From the NCBI RefSeq assembly GCF_024345575.1, contig NZ_JAGQBJ010000001.1:372001-436000 (forward strand): 64,000 bases of DNA, given 5' to 3'. How positions within the stretch are numbered: position 1 is the first letter of the stretch; the number at the start of each line of letters is the position of its first letter. Of the stretch, positions 9,860 through 19,325 are shown piece after piece. The position numbers and the translations under genes are program-made. Below the pieces are notes generated by a model. The model was not told the origin of the DNA. It saw only the letters and a list, made by a program, of their open reading frames with translations, and searched no databases. Source of the stretch: Cyanobium sp. Morenito 9A2 (GTDB lineage: Bacteria > Cyanobacteriota > Cyanobacteriia > PCC-6307 > Cyanobiaceae).

Positions 9860-11790
9860 ATACCTGGCGCTGCCGTCATGGAGCAGGGCCATCAGAGCCG
9901 CCGCCGGCGCTTGGCTGAGGGATTTCAAGGCCAGCCGCCAGCGCCGGCAAGGGTCCCCTGGTTCTGTGGAAGCACCTGATCCGGTCGCTCAAGGCGCTCC
10001 TCCACCAAAATCCGCTGGCCGCCCAGGCCCGTGGGCGGCAGGATCTCCCCCCGGTTCAGCAGCAGATGGACTCCCGATTCGGAGGCATCACTGGTGGTGC
10101 CCCAGGGCTCCTGGTCGTCCAGCCGCAGGCGAGCCATGCCTTGGAAGGGAAGACGATCGCTGAGGTGTTTCTCGGGCCAGTCCCCGCAGACGAGCCGGCA
10201 GGGGAGCACCGCCCAGGCGTTGGAATGGTTTCAAGCCAGCATCAACCCTTCGCCCTCAAACGACACCCCGCCCCAGCCCGGGACCGGCAGAGGCCGACCT
10301 GAGAACAGCACCAGGCTCTCGATCAGGAGCGTGAGGTGAGCGATGAACGGCCTGACCAGGACACGATCCAGCTGCCCACTGCGGCTGCTCGCGGCCTTGT
10401 TGGTGATGACGGCGCCGAGGAGGCGGAAGGGCCAGGGTCTGCCCGATGCGGACCACGGCGGGATAACAGAACAGCGAAGCGTCGGCCTCATTCCAGATCA
10501 GGATGTGGTGGTGATTCGTGAGCCAGGTGGTGCATGGGCAGACCAGGATCGCGAAGGGCTGCCCATGCACCACAGCTTCGATCGGCGGCGCGGCGATCAG
10601 GGTGAGGCCCAGCTCCAGGCTGGCCGGGGAATCCGCTGAACGACCAACCGCAACAACGGCTTGAACAGGCTGACCAGGAGATTGAGGTGGCAACGCTTCG
10701 GACCGAGGTTGAGCTTGCTCGAAAGCGGCAACTCCTTGCCCGAGGAATTGATCTGAATGTTGCCTTGCCTCCAGCGCAGCCGGTGGTCGCGGAGGCTGCG
10801 TGGCACTTCGGCAAGGCTCAGGATCTCATCGAGGTAGAGCATGCGCCACCCCGTGTGAGCCCTGTGGTGCCGCTCTGGTGATCCTCGATGGTGCAAGGGG
10901 TGATGCACCCTTCACCCCCACCGATTCGATCACGCTTCGGCGCACCCTGTAGGAGGTGCCGCAGCAGATCACGGCGTTGAAGTGATCGCGGATCACCTGC
11001 AGGTGGTGAAAGACGTCATCGCTGTCGTCGGGCATGCCCGGTTCCAGGCCGAGGTTGCGGTTGTGGCGACCAGAGTTGAAGTCGCCCGGGGCAGAGGCCC
11101 CAGGGCTTCCTTGATCTCCGTGACGAACCCGAGGATGCGCTCGACCACCTGGCGGAAGGGAACAGAATCGCCGTCGATGTCGGCGGTCGGTTCGGAGGAG
11201 CTGCGGGCCAGGGTGGCGGTGGCGGATGGCCTTGCTGGCGAGCACGCAGCGCTGGATCAACGGTTCGGATTCGTTGTCGGTGGGAATCCAGATGTCCACC
11301 GTGGTTGCCTGCTCCTGGGCTAAGCCGGCCAGGCGGCTCGCCTCGCGCGGTCGCCGCAGGGGCCCGTAGACGATCCAGGGAATGAGCTGCACCGGGCTGG
11401 TGATCAGGTCAAGCGCCGCGCACAGAGTCTGAACGAGGTCGAAGGCGAAGCGGAGCGGTCGTGTTGATCGTGGTGCTGCGCCAGATGAAGGACCGCAGAC
11501 CCCGCGGGCCAGCGCGCTGAGCACCAGGGCATGGCTCCAGTTCCTCCGGGGCAGCAGGTTCCCCCCCGGGGCGAGTCCCACCGGCGGGACCGTATCCAGC
11601 CCCAGGCCCCACCCCTGCCATGGCGCTGGCAGGGTGCGGAGGCTGAGCGGATGGAGCTGCACGTGGCCGAGGCACGCGGGCTGCAGGTTCACGAGCAGCA
11701 GGGCGCCCCGCAGCGGCAGAACCAAGGCCAGCAGCAACCACCGGACCCCGGGCTGAGCGCCGGAGCAGAGAGGGCCGTGGCTGCGGGGTG
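9860..11790 (-). pseudogene. bcsA: Decayed cellulose synthase catalytic subunit with PilZ domain (bcsA-like)
   Basis: Fragments in several minus-strand frames line up in order with BcsA. Near 11,300 TTVDIWIPTDNESEPL matches the first glycosyltransferase motif (DVFIPTYNE). Near 10,980-10,940 NAVICCGTSYRVRRSVIE matches the acceptor region. Near 10,850-10,750 LYLDEILSLAEVPRSLRD and HRLRWRQGNIQI match the QxxRW region. Near 10,560 LTNHHHILIWNEADASLF and below it FRLLGAVITNKAASSRSG match the membrane and gating region. Near 10,140-10,000 ARLRLDDQEPWGTTSDAS matches a PilZ domain. At least four frame changes separate them. Only about 60 residues lie between the first motif and the FYN-type block, where an intact protein has well over 100, so the segment with the substrate DxD is deleted. 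Edges are approximate. Confidence 0.82.
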
Positions 11791-11798
11791 GCGGCGGC

Positions 11799-12880
11799 TC
11801 ATCGCTCGAAGCTGAGCCGCGCGCTGAAGTCCCCAGGGCAGACCTTCAGGGGAGGGGCCGGGAGGTCGTTGCGGATGCGACCGCCCACCTGGCTTCTGCG
11901 CGCCAGGTTGATCGGAATCGGGTTGGTGTCATCCCGCAGGGACACCCGGCCCAGGCCGGAGCGGATCTTGGCCACCTCGCCGCGCAGGTCAAGGGTCTCG
12001 CCTACCAGACCAATCCGGGCCGGGCTGCCGATTCGCACCCGGTTCAGATCACTTCCCTTGATGAAGGTGGTGATGAAGCGGTTCTTGCACTCGATCAGCT
12101 GCAGCACCGGCGCTTCAGCGGGGAGGCTGTCGCCCTGGTTCGACAGAGCCACCGGAGCACAGCCTGATGGGGGCTCACCAGGGTGCCTTTCCGCCTGCAG
12201 GCCGCGGGCCGCTTGGGCGCTGTCACGCTGCGCGCTCAACCCCTGCACGCATCGGGCCTCGGCGCGGCGGCGGCCCTCGAGGTGCTGGAGCTTGAGGTTG
12301 GATTCCTGCAGCCGCATGGCCGGATTGAAGGTGCTGCCGATGGTGGTCAAGGTGCGGTTCTTGCTGGCGGCGGCCACCACGCTCCTTTGACCGGCCCGGC
12401 GTTCGTCCAGGGCCGCCGGTGGCTGGCGTTCAGGGGCCAGTTCGGCGCTGGCTCGATCCACCACCGTTTCAGCCACCGCCCCCCTGGAGCGACGCACCTC
12501 TGCCTCAAGACTCTGGAGATCTCGGCTGCACTCGATCTTGAGTTCCTGCTGTTGTCCAGCCTCACGGCGAATCTGAGCGATCAGCAGCTTTGGCTTCCCA
12601 ACCTCCTCGTCGAGTGCCTCCAAGCCGCTGCGGCTGGTGAGCCGATCGTTCGTCTCGCGGCTGCGCCCCTCCTGGCCGCTGGCGGGGGCGCATCGACCAG
12701 GCCGAGCAGTTCCTCCTTGCTGACGAACCGTCGGCTTTGGCGCTGAGCATGACCCGGAGGCCGCTGCCGGGCGTCTTGATGTCGCGCGCGCTGGCCTCCA
12801 CCCTCGGATCCCTGGAGCGGGCGGTGGGCAAGTCGATCAGGATTCGCCACGGCCGTGGGGGCCAGGCCCCCTCGCCACGG
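11799..12880 (-). pseudogene. Decayed HlyD-like membrane-fusion protein of the cellulose locus
   Basis: Upstream of the bcsA remnant on the same strand. In order on the minus strand: a piece reading VEASARDIKTPGSGLRVMLS (about 12,800), then FVSKEELLGLVDAP in another frame, then a coiled-coil stretch KLLIAQIRREAGQQQEL (about 12,590), then a beta domain VLQLIECKNRFITTFIKGSD and DLRGEVAKIRSGLGRVSL (about 12,080-11,930), ending LSFER at 11,799. This is the barrel/lipoyl, coiled coil, barrel plan of HlyD/Alg44-type adaptors, which sit next to cellulose synthase in several cyanobacteria. At least two frame changes separate the N-terminal part from the rest, and the middle (12,150-12,400) is poor in family texture. 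The end is nine bases from the bcsA remnant. Confidence 0.72.
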
Positions 12881-12910
12881 TCTCCGTCTGGGACCGACGT
12901 CCGGGGCGGC

Positions 12911-13453
12911 TCAGGGCTCTGGGGTGTCATGGCGGACCCGCGCGAGCGGCGAGATCGGCGAGCGCCGCCACTGGGCCAATCCACCCCCGCGCCCCCGGGC
13001 GCACAAGGTGGCGCCCTTGTCCTGGAGCCCAATCAGGGCAAAGAAGGGCAGCCGGCCCACGGGCGCGGCTTCGAACGGCTCGCTGACTGGAAGAGTCCGG
13101 TCCAGGGCGCGCCAGGGGCCCAGCTGGAGGTGCAGACGCTCGAAGCGAAACACCAGCAGGGGCCGTCGTCCCTGCAGCCGGGCCGGACCCTCGAACTGCA
13201 GCGCCAGGCCCCCCAGCCGCACGGAATTGCGCACCCGCAGTTGGGATTCCGTTGAATCCCCGGGGGAATCCGTCGCCATGATCTCCAGCTGGGCCCCCAG
13301 GCCCCGGAACAGGCGGCTGTTGAGGCCTGAGGGCTGGGTGCCCCGCCGGGGCCAGACCTGGTCCAGCCGCCAGCAGCCGATCAGATCGGCCGCCGTCAGG
13401 CCGCTGCCCCCGCGGCGGCTGAGTCGTTCCTGATCGAGCAACGCCGGTTCCAT
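12911..13453 (-). CDS. PAP/fibrillin-like (plastid-lipid-associated) protein
   Basis: A 180-residue protein starting at the ATG at 13453 (MEPALLDQERLSRRGG). The blocks AADLIGCWRLDQVWPR, LRVRNSVRLGGLALQFEGP and RPLLVFRFERLHLQLG, with a PFFALIG segment near the end, resemble the PAP/fibrillin-type proteins of cyanobacteria, which bind lipids and have the pattern of a small lipocalin-like barrel. The frame has no interruptions, although decayed genes lie on both sides. The function in cyanobacteria is unsettled. The open frame continues 55 codons upstream of this ATG, but that part lacks protein-like texture. Assignment to the family is by pattern, moderately sure. Confidence 0.7.
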   Translation of the reverse strand: MEPALLDQERLSRRGGSGLTAADLIGCWRLDQVWPRRGTQPSGLNSRLFRGLGAQLEIMATDSPGDSTESQLRVRNSVRLGGLALQFEGPARLQGRRPLLVFRFERLHLQLGPWRALDRTLPVSEPFEAAPVGRLPFFALIGLQDKGATLCARGRGGGLAQWRRSPISPLARVRHDTPEP

Positions 13454-13509
13454 GGCGTCATTGTGGAGCGCTCGCGTCTCTGGCGGGGCCGTCCGCGTCA
13501 GGGGGGCTT

Positions 13510-14340
13510 CCGGGGCTGAGGGATACCAGGGGCGACAGGGGGGTGCCAAACGGGCTTGGCGAACAGCCCATCCAAGAGGCCGCCCTTGGCGGAGAAGTCC
13601 CGCTCCAGCGGGGGCCAAACGCCAAGCTCCGCGATCCTGAAGAATCCCACCGCCTGGAAGGTGTTCCTGGCGTCGGCCTTGCCCTCGGCAGTCACAGGCC
13701 GGAAGCCGTGGTCCACGACAAACCTCTGGGCTTCGGGGGTGAACAGGAACGTGGCGAAAGCCTCGGGAGCCGGGGGCGTGCCCCGCCCATCGACGGTCCT
13801 GTCGACCACGGCGGCGGGCATTCCCGTGAGCACATGGGGAGGAACAGCTTCACCGGGGTGGTCCAGGTGCCGCTGCGCCTGGCCAGGAACGCCTCGGTTT
13901 CCCGGTTCAGCAACCCATCCCCTGCCCACCCATCTCCTTTCTTGTCCTTCACGAAGGCATCGGGGGCGGCACGGGCGTCCTTGGCCAGCCCCTCGTCGTT
14001 GCGGAACTCCGCCTTGATGAAGGCTTTCGATCGGGCCGCGTTCGATCCTTTCTGTTGCAGGCCCCCCAGAGGGCGACGACGCTCCAGCGGCCGCACGAAC
14101 GTCGACACGCTGGAGTGGCTGGCCGGGCCGACCACGTCGGCGGCGAGGCCATCGATCACCGCCCGGGTCCGGCTGTCGAAGCCCCCGTCACTGCCCTTGA
14201 TCGTCACATCCTCGGCTGTGCGCTTCTACCAGTCGGCTGTCAACAGAGGGATGATCTGGTCTGTGGTGGCTTCGGTGACGGCCTGGCGCACCGGCACGGT
14301 CAGGAGGTCGGCCGGAACAAAAGGACCCCGAGACCGCGGG
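13510..14340 (-). pseudogene. Decayed periplasmic sulfate-binding protein gene
   Basis: The minus strand carries pieces of a sulfate ABC-transporter binding protein. N-terminal: EATTDQIIPLLTADW, then a TAG stop at 14226-14228, then KRTAEDVTIKGSDGG and SRTRAVIDGLAADVV in the same frame. Middle: GLLNRETEAFLARRSG. After a frame change near 13,850 the C-terminal part reads AAVVDRTVDGRGT, AFATFLFTPEAQRFVVDHG and AELGVWPPLERDFSAKGG. The order matches Sbp, but the middle is too short, the stop is in frame and the frame shifts, so the gene is dead. No CysT/W/A-type partner genes are nearby. Edges are approximate. Confidence 0.8.
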
Positions 14341-14488
14341 AGTGCCGATGCGCTGAGACAACCACGTCATCCGGATCGGATCCAGATTGCACACTGCCCG
14401 CGGCCCCGGGGGTGGGTCGGATCGGCACGGCAACGGTTGCCCCGTCTGCCGGCGGTGGGAGACTTGACGGTCGGCGTCTCCCTTGACC

Positions 14489-15043
14489 ATGGCTCCGTTC
14501 TCCACCCAATTGCGCCGCGGCTTCTGGCTGCCGATCCTGGTGTTGGCGCTGCCCTGGGGACAGGAACTGCTGGACCAGGTCTTCTTCGCGGGCCGGTGGA
14601 ACCTGCCGATGGAGCCCGGCGGCTCCTTCCTCGGGGTGCTCACCGCCCCCTTCAGCCACGCCGGCTTCGGCCACCTGATCAGCAATTCCCTCTGGTTCCT
14701 GCCCCTTTCCTGGCTGGTGCTGCTCCAGGGCCGTCGCGACTACCTGGCGGTCTGGCTGGGGGTCTACCTGATGGCGATTCCCGTCTGGTTGTTCTGGCCC
14801 TACGGCAGCCATGGGCTCTCGGGGGTGGTCTATGGGCTGCTGGGCTACCTACTGCTGGTCGGATGGCTGGAGAAACGGATGCTGTCGCTGCTGCTCTCGG
14901 TGGTTGCCCTGCTCAGCTACGGGGCCCTGTTGCCCAGCCTGCTGCCTTTCCTCAGTCCGCCGGGGGTGAGCTGGATCGGCCATCTTTCCGGCTTTGCCGG
15001 AGGCGTGCTCGCCGCCTTTGCCATGCACCGGGAGCCGACTTAG
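14489..15043 (+). CDS. Rhomboid family intramembrane serine protease
   Basis: A 184-residue polytopic membrane protein. The catalytic serine is in GSHGLSG (Ser about 111) and the partner histidine in GHLSGFAGG (His about 165); the upstream HAGFGHLISN segment (His57, His62, Asn66) supplies the oxyanion-site residues. Six hydrophobic segments fit the minimal rhomboid core. I chose the ATG at 14489; a TTG two codons earlier is possible. Substrates are unknown. It points away from the decayed sulfate-binding gene and is followed 26 bases later by the SIMPL gene on the same strand, which may be co-transcribed. Confidence 0.9.
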   Translation: MAPFSTQLRRGFWLPILVLALPWGQELLDQVFFAGRWNLPMEPGGSFLGVLTAPFSHAGFGHLISNSLWFLPLSWLVLLQGRRDYLAVWLGVYLMAIPVWLFWPYGSHGLSGVVYGLLGYLLLVGWLEKRMLSLLLSVVALLSYGALLPSLLPFLSPPGVSWIGHLSGFAGGVLAAFAMHREPT

Positions 15044-15069
15044 GTTGAAACCTCTACTTCCCTGCGGCG

Positions 15070-15849
15070 ATGGCGGATTCAGAGCTTGACCCGCCGGGGA
15101 ACGGCTGGCCCCAGCGCAGTCTGCACGCCCTGCGGAACACCCCGGCCCTGGTGGCGGCCATGGCGGTGCTGAGCCTGGGGATGGTGGTCTCCAGTGCGGT
15201 GCTGATCAAGGGGTTCCGCCAGGCCGACGACAGCATCACCGTCACCGGCGCCAGCACCGAACGCATCCGCAGCGACGCGGTCGACTGGAGTCTGGAGGTG
15301 CGCCAGGGCGGCACCAGCCAGGGGGACTCCTACAGGGCCCTGCTGCCGGCGGTGGCGACCACCACCGCCTTCCTCAGGGCCCGGGGCCTGACGGACGCGG
15401 AAGTGCAGCTGGGGGCAGTCAGATCTGAGCGGGAGGATGTGCGCGATCCGAGCACGGGGATGTTGCGCTCCAGCGTCTGGACCAGCCGCCAGCCGATTGT
15501 GGTGTCCAGTGCCCGGGTGGAGCTGGTGTCCCAGGTGGCACGGGACGCCGCCCGGTTGATCGGCGAGGGGGTGCCGCTCACGATCAACGACCCCGCCTAC
15601 ACCTACGGGCGGCTGGCGGAGAAGCGCGTGGACATGCTGGCCAAGGCGACCCGGGATGCCCGGGCCCGGGCCCGGGCCATCGCCGCCGAGGCCGACGCCC
15701 GGATCGGGGCGATCGTGAATGCCGACACAGGCTCGTTTCAGATCACCGCTCCCAACTCCACCGAAACAGGTGACACGGGCTCCTACGACACCCGCACGAT
15801 TGACAAGGACATCACCGCGGTTATGGCCGTGACGTTTCGGGTGGAGTGA
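15070..15849 (+). CDS. SIMPL (DUF541) domain protein, membrane-anchored
   Basis: A 259-residue protein with a short cytoplasmic head, one hydrophobic segment (about residues 27-48, ALVAAMAVLSLGMVVSSAV) and an extracytoplasmic SIMPL/DUF541 domain. Family features are the opening SITVTGASTERIRSDAVDW, the central DPAYTYGRLAEKRVDML and the closing VMAVTFRVE. SIMPL proteins assemble as rings in the envelope in characterised bacteria; the role here is not known. It follows the rhomboid gene by 26 bases and converges on the SepF-like gene with a 31-base gap. Confidence 0.9.
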   Translation: MADSELDPPGNGWPQRSLHALRNTPALVAAMAVLSLGMVVSSAVLIKGFRQADDSITVTGASTERIRSDAVDWSLEVRQGGTSQGDSYRALLPAVATTTAFLRARGLTDAEVQLGAVRSEREDVRDPSTGMLRSSVWTSRQPIVVSSARVELVSQVARDAARLIGEGVPLTINDPAYTYGRLAEKRVDMLAKATRDARARARAIAAEADARIGAIVNADTGSFQITAPNSTETGDTGSYDTRTIDKDITAVMAVTFRVE

Positions 15850-15880
15850 TCCGGTTGGTACGCCTCCGGCAGCCGTGCGC

Positions 15881-16231
15881 TCAGAAAGGGTCCCGCTCAA
15901 TGGCCACGTCGTAGGGGGCGAACAGAAAGATCAGATCATCGAGCTGCTCCTGATGGCCGTCGATGGCGAACACGCCACCGGCGACGAAATCGGCGGCGCG
16001 CTGGGCTTCAGAGTGCTCCATGGCGGAGAGATTGAGCAGCACGGTTTTGCGGTCGCGCACGGCCAGAACCGCCTCGGAGACCTCTTCGAAGCGGCGGGGC
16101 TGCATGAGGACCACTTCGTGGCCCCCGTCGGCAAAACGGGTCATGCCCTCAGGCTGGCGCGACCGGCTCCTCTTGGCTACTGGGGTCTGGACTTCCTTGA
16201 TGGAGCGCCCCATGGCTTGCTTCGGCTGCAT
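15881..16231 (-). CDS. SepF-like protein (short paralogue)
   Basis: The 116-residue frame carries a SepF/DUF552 fold: EVVLMQPRRFEEVSEAVLA, TVLLNLSAMEHSEAQRAADF, GGVFAIDGHQEQL and a final IFLFAPYDVAI. SepF tethers FtsZ to the membrane. This copy is shorter than the usual cyanobacterial SepF and lacks a clear N-terminal amphipathic helix. The first ATG (16231) lies 83 bases inside the RND permease gene; an alternative ATG at 16144, preceded by TGAGGG, would start just after the permease stop and leave only the core domain. It may be a second, specialised copy, co-transcribed with the efflux operon. Domain call is firm; start and role are not. Confidence 0.8.
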   Translation of the reverse strand: MQPKQAMGRSIKEVQTPVAKRSRSRQPEGMTRFADGGHEVVLMQPRRFEEVSEAVLAVRDRKTVLLNLSAMEHSEAQRAADFVAGGVFAIDGHQEQLDDLIFLFAPYDVAIERDPF

Positions 16232-19200
16232 CCCCGGTGATCTGTGGTCGCAGCCCCAGCCGTGCTGCGAATCCCTCAGCAGTCACATAGAACACCGGAG
16301 TGATGTAGAGCGTCACGATCTGGGAGACCACCAGCCCCCCCAGCACCACCAGCCCCAGGGGGCGGCGGGCCTCGGCCCCGGCGCCGAGGCCCAGGGCAAT
16401 CGGCATCACGCCGATCACCGATGACACCGTGGTCATCATGATCGGCCGGAAGCGTGTCAGTGAAGCTTGGTAGATCGCTTCGATGGGCGTCAGCCCCGTG
16501 CGCGAGGCCACGACGGCGAAATCGATCATCATGATGCCGTTCTTCTTGACGATGCCGATCAGAAGAATCAGGCCGATGTAGCTGTAGATGTTCAGCTCCG
16601 AGCCGAACAGGATCAAGGTGGCCAGGCCCCCCACCGCCGCCGAGGGAAGGCTGGTGAGGATCGTGAGCGGATGGATGAAATCCTCATACAGGATTCCCAG
16701 CACCACGTAGATCACCAGGATCGCCAGAATGGCCAGCCAGCCCAGGTTGGCGAAGGATTCCCCGAACACCTTGGCGTCCCCCTGGAAGCTGGTGCTCACG
16801 CCTGCCGGCAAGCTCTCGCGCGCCAGATCGTTGATCGCTGCCGTGGCCCGATCGAGCGACACCCCCGGGCGCACGTTGAACGAGAAGGTGACCGAGGGCA
16901 GCTGGGCATTGTGGTTGATCGAGACGATCCCGCTGCCGCGCTCGAGGCTGGCCACGGCGCCCAGGGGAACGAGCCTGCCGGCGCTGTTGCGGATCGAGAG
17001 CAGATCCAGATCGGCCGGTGAATTCTGATCCACCAACTTGACGCCACTGATCACGGCGTACTGGCCGTCGGATTTGTAGATCGTTGAGACCTGCCCTTCG
17101 CCGTAGGCGTCCCGCAGGGTGCTCTGCAGGGTGGCCACGTTCAGGCCCAGGGCCGCCGCCCGGTCGCGGTCGATGTTCACCTTGAGCTTCGGGTTGTTCA
17201 GCAGCAGGTCACTGTTGACATCGGTGAGCTCGCCCATGGCGCGCAACTGGCGCTCGAAACCGGGCGCCACCTCCAGGAGTTGGGCCAGATCGATCGCCTG
17301 GAGCGTGAACTGATAGCGGGCGCGGGTCTGGCCGCCGCCGATGCTGATCGCCGCCGGCTGGCGCACGAAGCCGCGCAGACCTGGAACGCTGTTGACGGTG
17401 CGCCGCAGGCTGCGGGTCAGCTCCGCAGCCCCAAGGGGGCGCTCGGAGCGTGGCTTGAGCCGCAGGAACAGGCGGCCACTGTTGGAGGAGGCGTTGGGGC
17501 CGCCGGAGCCGATGGTGCTGTTCACCCCGTCGATGTTGGGGTTGGCCAGCAGCTTGCTCGCCAGCTTGTCCTGGAGGGCCGCCATCTCCGGAAACGAGAT
17601 GCCTTCGGCGGCCTGGGTGTTGACCGTGAGCTGGCCCGTGTCCACATCGGGAATGAATCCCTTCGGGACCAACTGAAAGAACAGCACCGTGAGCAAGACC
17701 AGCGCCAGGGAAAACAGATGCACGGCTCGGGGACGGCGCAGGGCCGTGCCGAGGGTGCTGGCGTACAGCGTGCTGAGGCGATCGAAGGAGCGGTTGAACC
17801 AGCGCAACAGTCGGTTGTTCTCCAGGAATCCACTCGATCTGGCGCCGGTTTCGGGCAGAAAGCGAGCCGCCATCATCGGCGTGAGTGTGAGCGCGACCAC
17901 GCTCGAGAACATCACCGCCACGCTCAGGGTCACGGCGAACTCCCGGAACAGGCGGCCGAGCAGCCCCCCCATGAACAGGATCGGAATGAACACCGCCACC
18001 AGGGCCACCGTTGTGGAAATCACGGTGGTGGTGATCTCCTCTGAACCCAGCAGCGCCGCGGTCCAGCGCCGCTCGCCTTTCTCCTGGCGGCGCACGACGT
18101 TTTCCACCATCACGATGGCGTCGTCGACCACGAAGCCCACACTCAAGGTGAGGGCCATCAGCGAGATGTTGTTGAGCGAATACCCCAGCAACCAGATCAC
18201 CCCGAAGGTGGCCACCAGCGAGATCACGATGGCCAGGGCGGGCAACGTGGTGGTCATCGGCGAGCCGAGGAACAGGTAGACCACCACGACCACCAGGGCG
18301 ATGGTGAGCAGCAGGGTGTGCTCCACATCGGTGATCGATTCCTTGATCGCCTCGGAGCGATCGAAGAGCACATCCAGATTGATGGCGGCGGGAATAGAGG
18401 CTTTCAACTCCGGGATCAGGTCGCGGATCTTGCTGGTGATCGCCACCGTGTTGCTACCCGGCTGGCGCTGGATCGCCAGCACGATCGACCGGGTGCCGTT
18501 GTATTTGCTAGCGAGGCGCTCATTGGCCACCGAATCGAACACATCGGCCACATCGGAGAGGCGCACGGGTGAACCGTCCCGGTAGGCGACGATCAGCTGG
18601 CGGTAACCGGCGGCGTCATCGAGGCGGCCATTGTCTTCGACTGAGTAGGTCTGCTTGGGTCCGTAGAGGTTGCCCGTGGGCAGATTGGAGTTCCCGCCGC
18701 GCACGGCATTGAGGGCTTCGTCGATGCCGATGCCCTTGGCGCCCAGGGCCTGGGGGTCGAGGCGCACGCGCACGGCATACTTCTGGGCCCCGAACACCTG
18801 CACCTGGGAGACCCCGTCCAGCATCGAGAGCCGTTGGGCCAGTTGCACCTCCGCGGCCCGGTTCACCTCCACCAGCGGCAAAACCTCCGAGCTGAGCACC
18901 AGATAGAACACCGGCTGCTCGGCCGGGTTCACCTTGCGCAGGGAGGGCGGTGAGGGCAGATCGGGGGGCAGCTGCCGGCTGGCCTGGGCGATCGCCGTCT
19001 GCACGTCCTGGGCGGCGGCGTCGATGTTGCGCTCGAGGTTGAACTGGAGTGTGATCTGGGTGCTGGATTGGCTGCTGCTGGAGGTGATCGAGCTGATGCC
19101 AGCCACGGTGGAGAACTGCTGCTCCAGAGGGGTGGCGACCGCCGTGGCCATGGTTTCCGGGCTGGCCCCCGGTAGGGAGGCGCTCACCTGCAGGGTGGGG

Positions 19201-19325
19201 AAATCGATCGTGGGTAGATCGTTGATCGGCAACTGGCCGTAGCCGATCAGGCCGAAGATCACCAGGGCCACGGCGATCAGCGTGGCGGTGACCGGCCGCC
19301 GGATCATCTGGTTCGCGAGACTCAT
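16149..19325 (-). CDS. RND efflux permease (AcrB/MdtB/HAE1 type)
   Basis: A 1058-residue inner-membrane antiporter of the resistance-nodulation-division family. It opens with IRRPVTATLIAVALVIFG, the first of 12 predicted membrane segments, and has the two large periplasmic loops. The proton-relay residues are present: the Asp-Asp pair in GFVVDDAIVMVEN and the lysine in VKKNGIMMIDFA. GLVVLGGLVVSQIVTLYITP near the end is also typical. The start overlaps the stop of the adaptor gene by four bases (ATGA), so the two are translated in tandem. No outer-membrane TolC gene lies in the window, as usual for cyanobacteria. Drug, metal or other specificity cannot be read from the sequence. Confidence 0.96.
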   Translation of the reverse strand: MSLANQMIRRPVTATLIAVALVIFGLIGYGQLPINDLPTIDFPTLQVSASLPGASPETMATAVATPLEQQFSTVAGISSITSSSSQSSTQITLQFNLERNIDAAAQDVQTAIAQASRQLPPDLPSPPSLRKVNPAEQPVFYLVLSSEVLPLVEVNRAAEVQLAQRLSMLDGVSQVQVFGAQKYAVRVRLDPQALGAKGIGIDEALNAVRGGNSNLPTGNLYGPKQTYSVEDNGRLDDAAGYRQLIVAYRDGSPVRLSDVADVFDSVANERLASKYNGTRSIVLAIQRQPGSNTVAITSKIRDLIPELKASIPAAINLDVLFDRSEAIKESITDVEHTLLLTIALVVVVVYLFLGSPMTTTLPALAIVISLVATFGVIWLLGYSLNNISLMALTLSVGFVVDDAIVMVENVVRRQEKGERRWTAALLGSEEITTTVISTTVALVAVFIPILFMGGLLGRLFREFAVTLSVAVMFSSVVALTLTPMMAARFLPETGARSSGFLENNRLLRWFNRSFDRLSTLYASTLGTALRRPRAVHLFSLALVLLTVLFFQLVPKGFIPDVDTGQLTVNTQAAEGISFPEMAALQDKLASKLLANPNIDGVNSTIGSGGPNASSNSGRLFLRLKPRSERPLGAAELTRSLRRTVNSVPGLRGFVRQPAAISIGGGQTRARYQFTLQAIDLAQLLEVAPGFERQLRAMGELTDVNSDLLLNNPKLKVNIDRDRAAALGLNVATLQSTLRDAYGEGQVSTIYKSDGQYAVISGVKLVDQNSPADLDLLSIRNSAGRLVPLGAVASLERGSGIVSINHNAQLPSVTFSFNVRPGVSLDRATAAINDLARESLPAGVSTSFQGDAKVFGESFANLGWLAILAILVIYVVLGILYEDFIHPLTILTSLPSAAVGGLATLILFGSELNIYSYIGLILLIGIVKKNGIMMIDFAVVASRTGLTPIEAIYQASLTRFRPIMMTTVSSVIGVMPIALGLGAGAEARRPLGLVVLGGLVVSQIVTLYITPVFYVTAEGFAARLGLRPQITGDAAEASHGALHQGSPDPSSQEEPVAPA

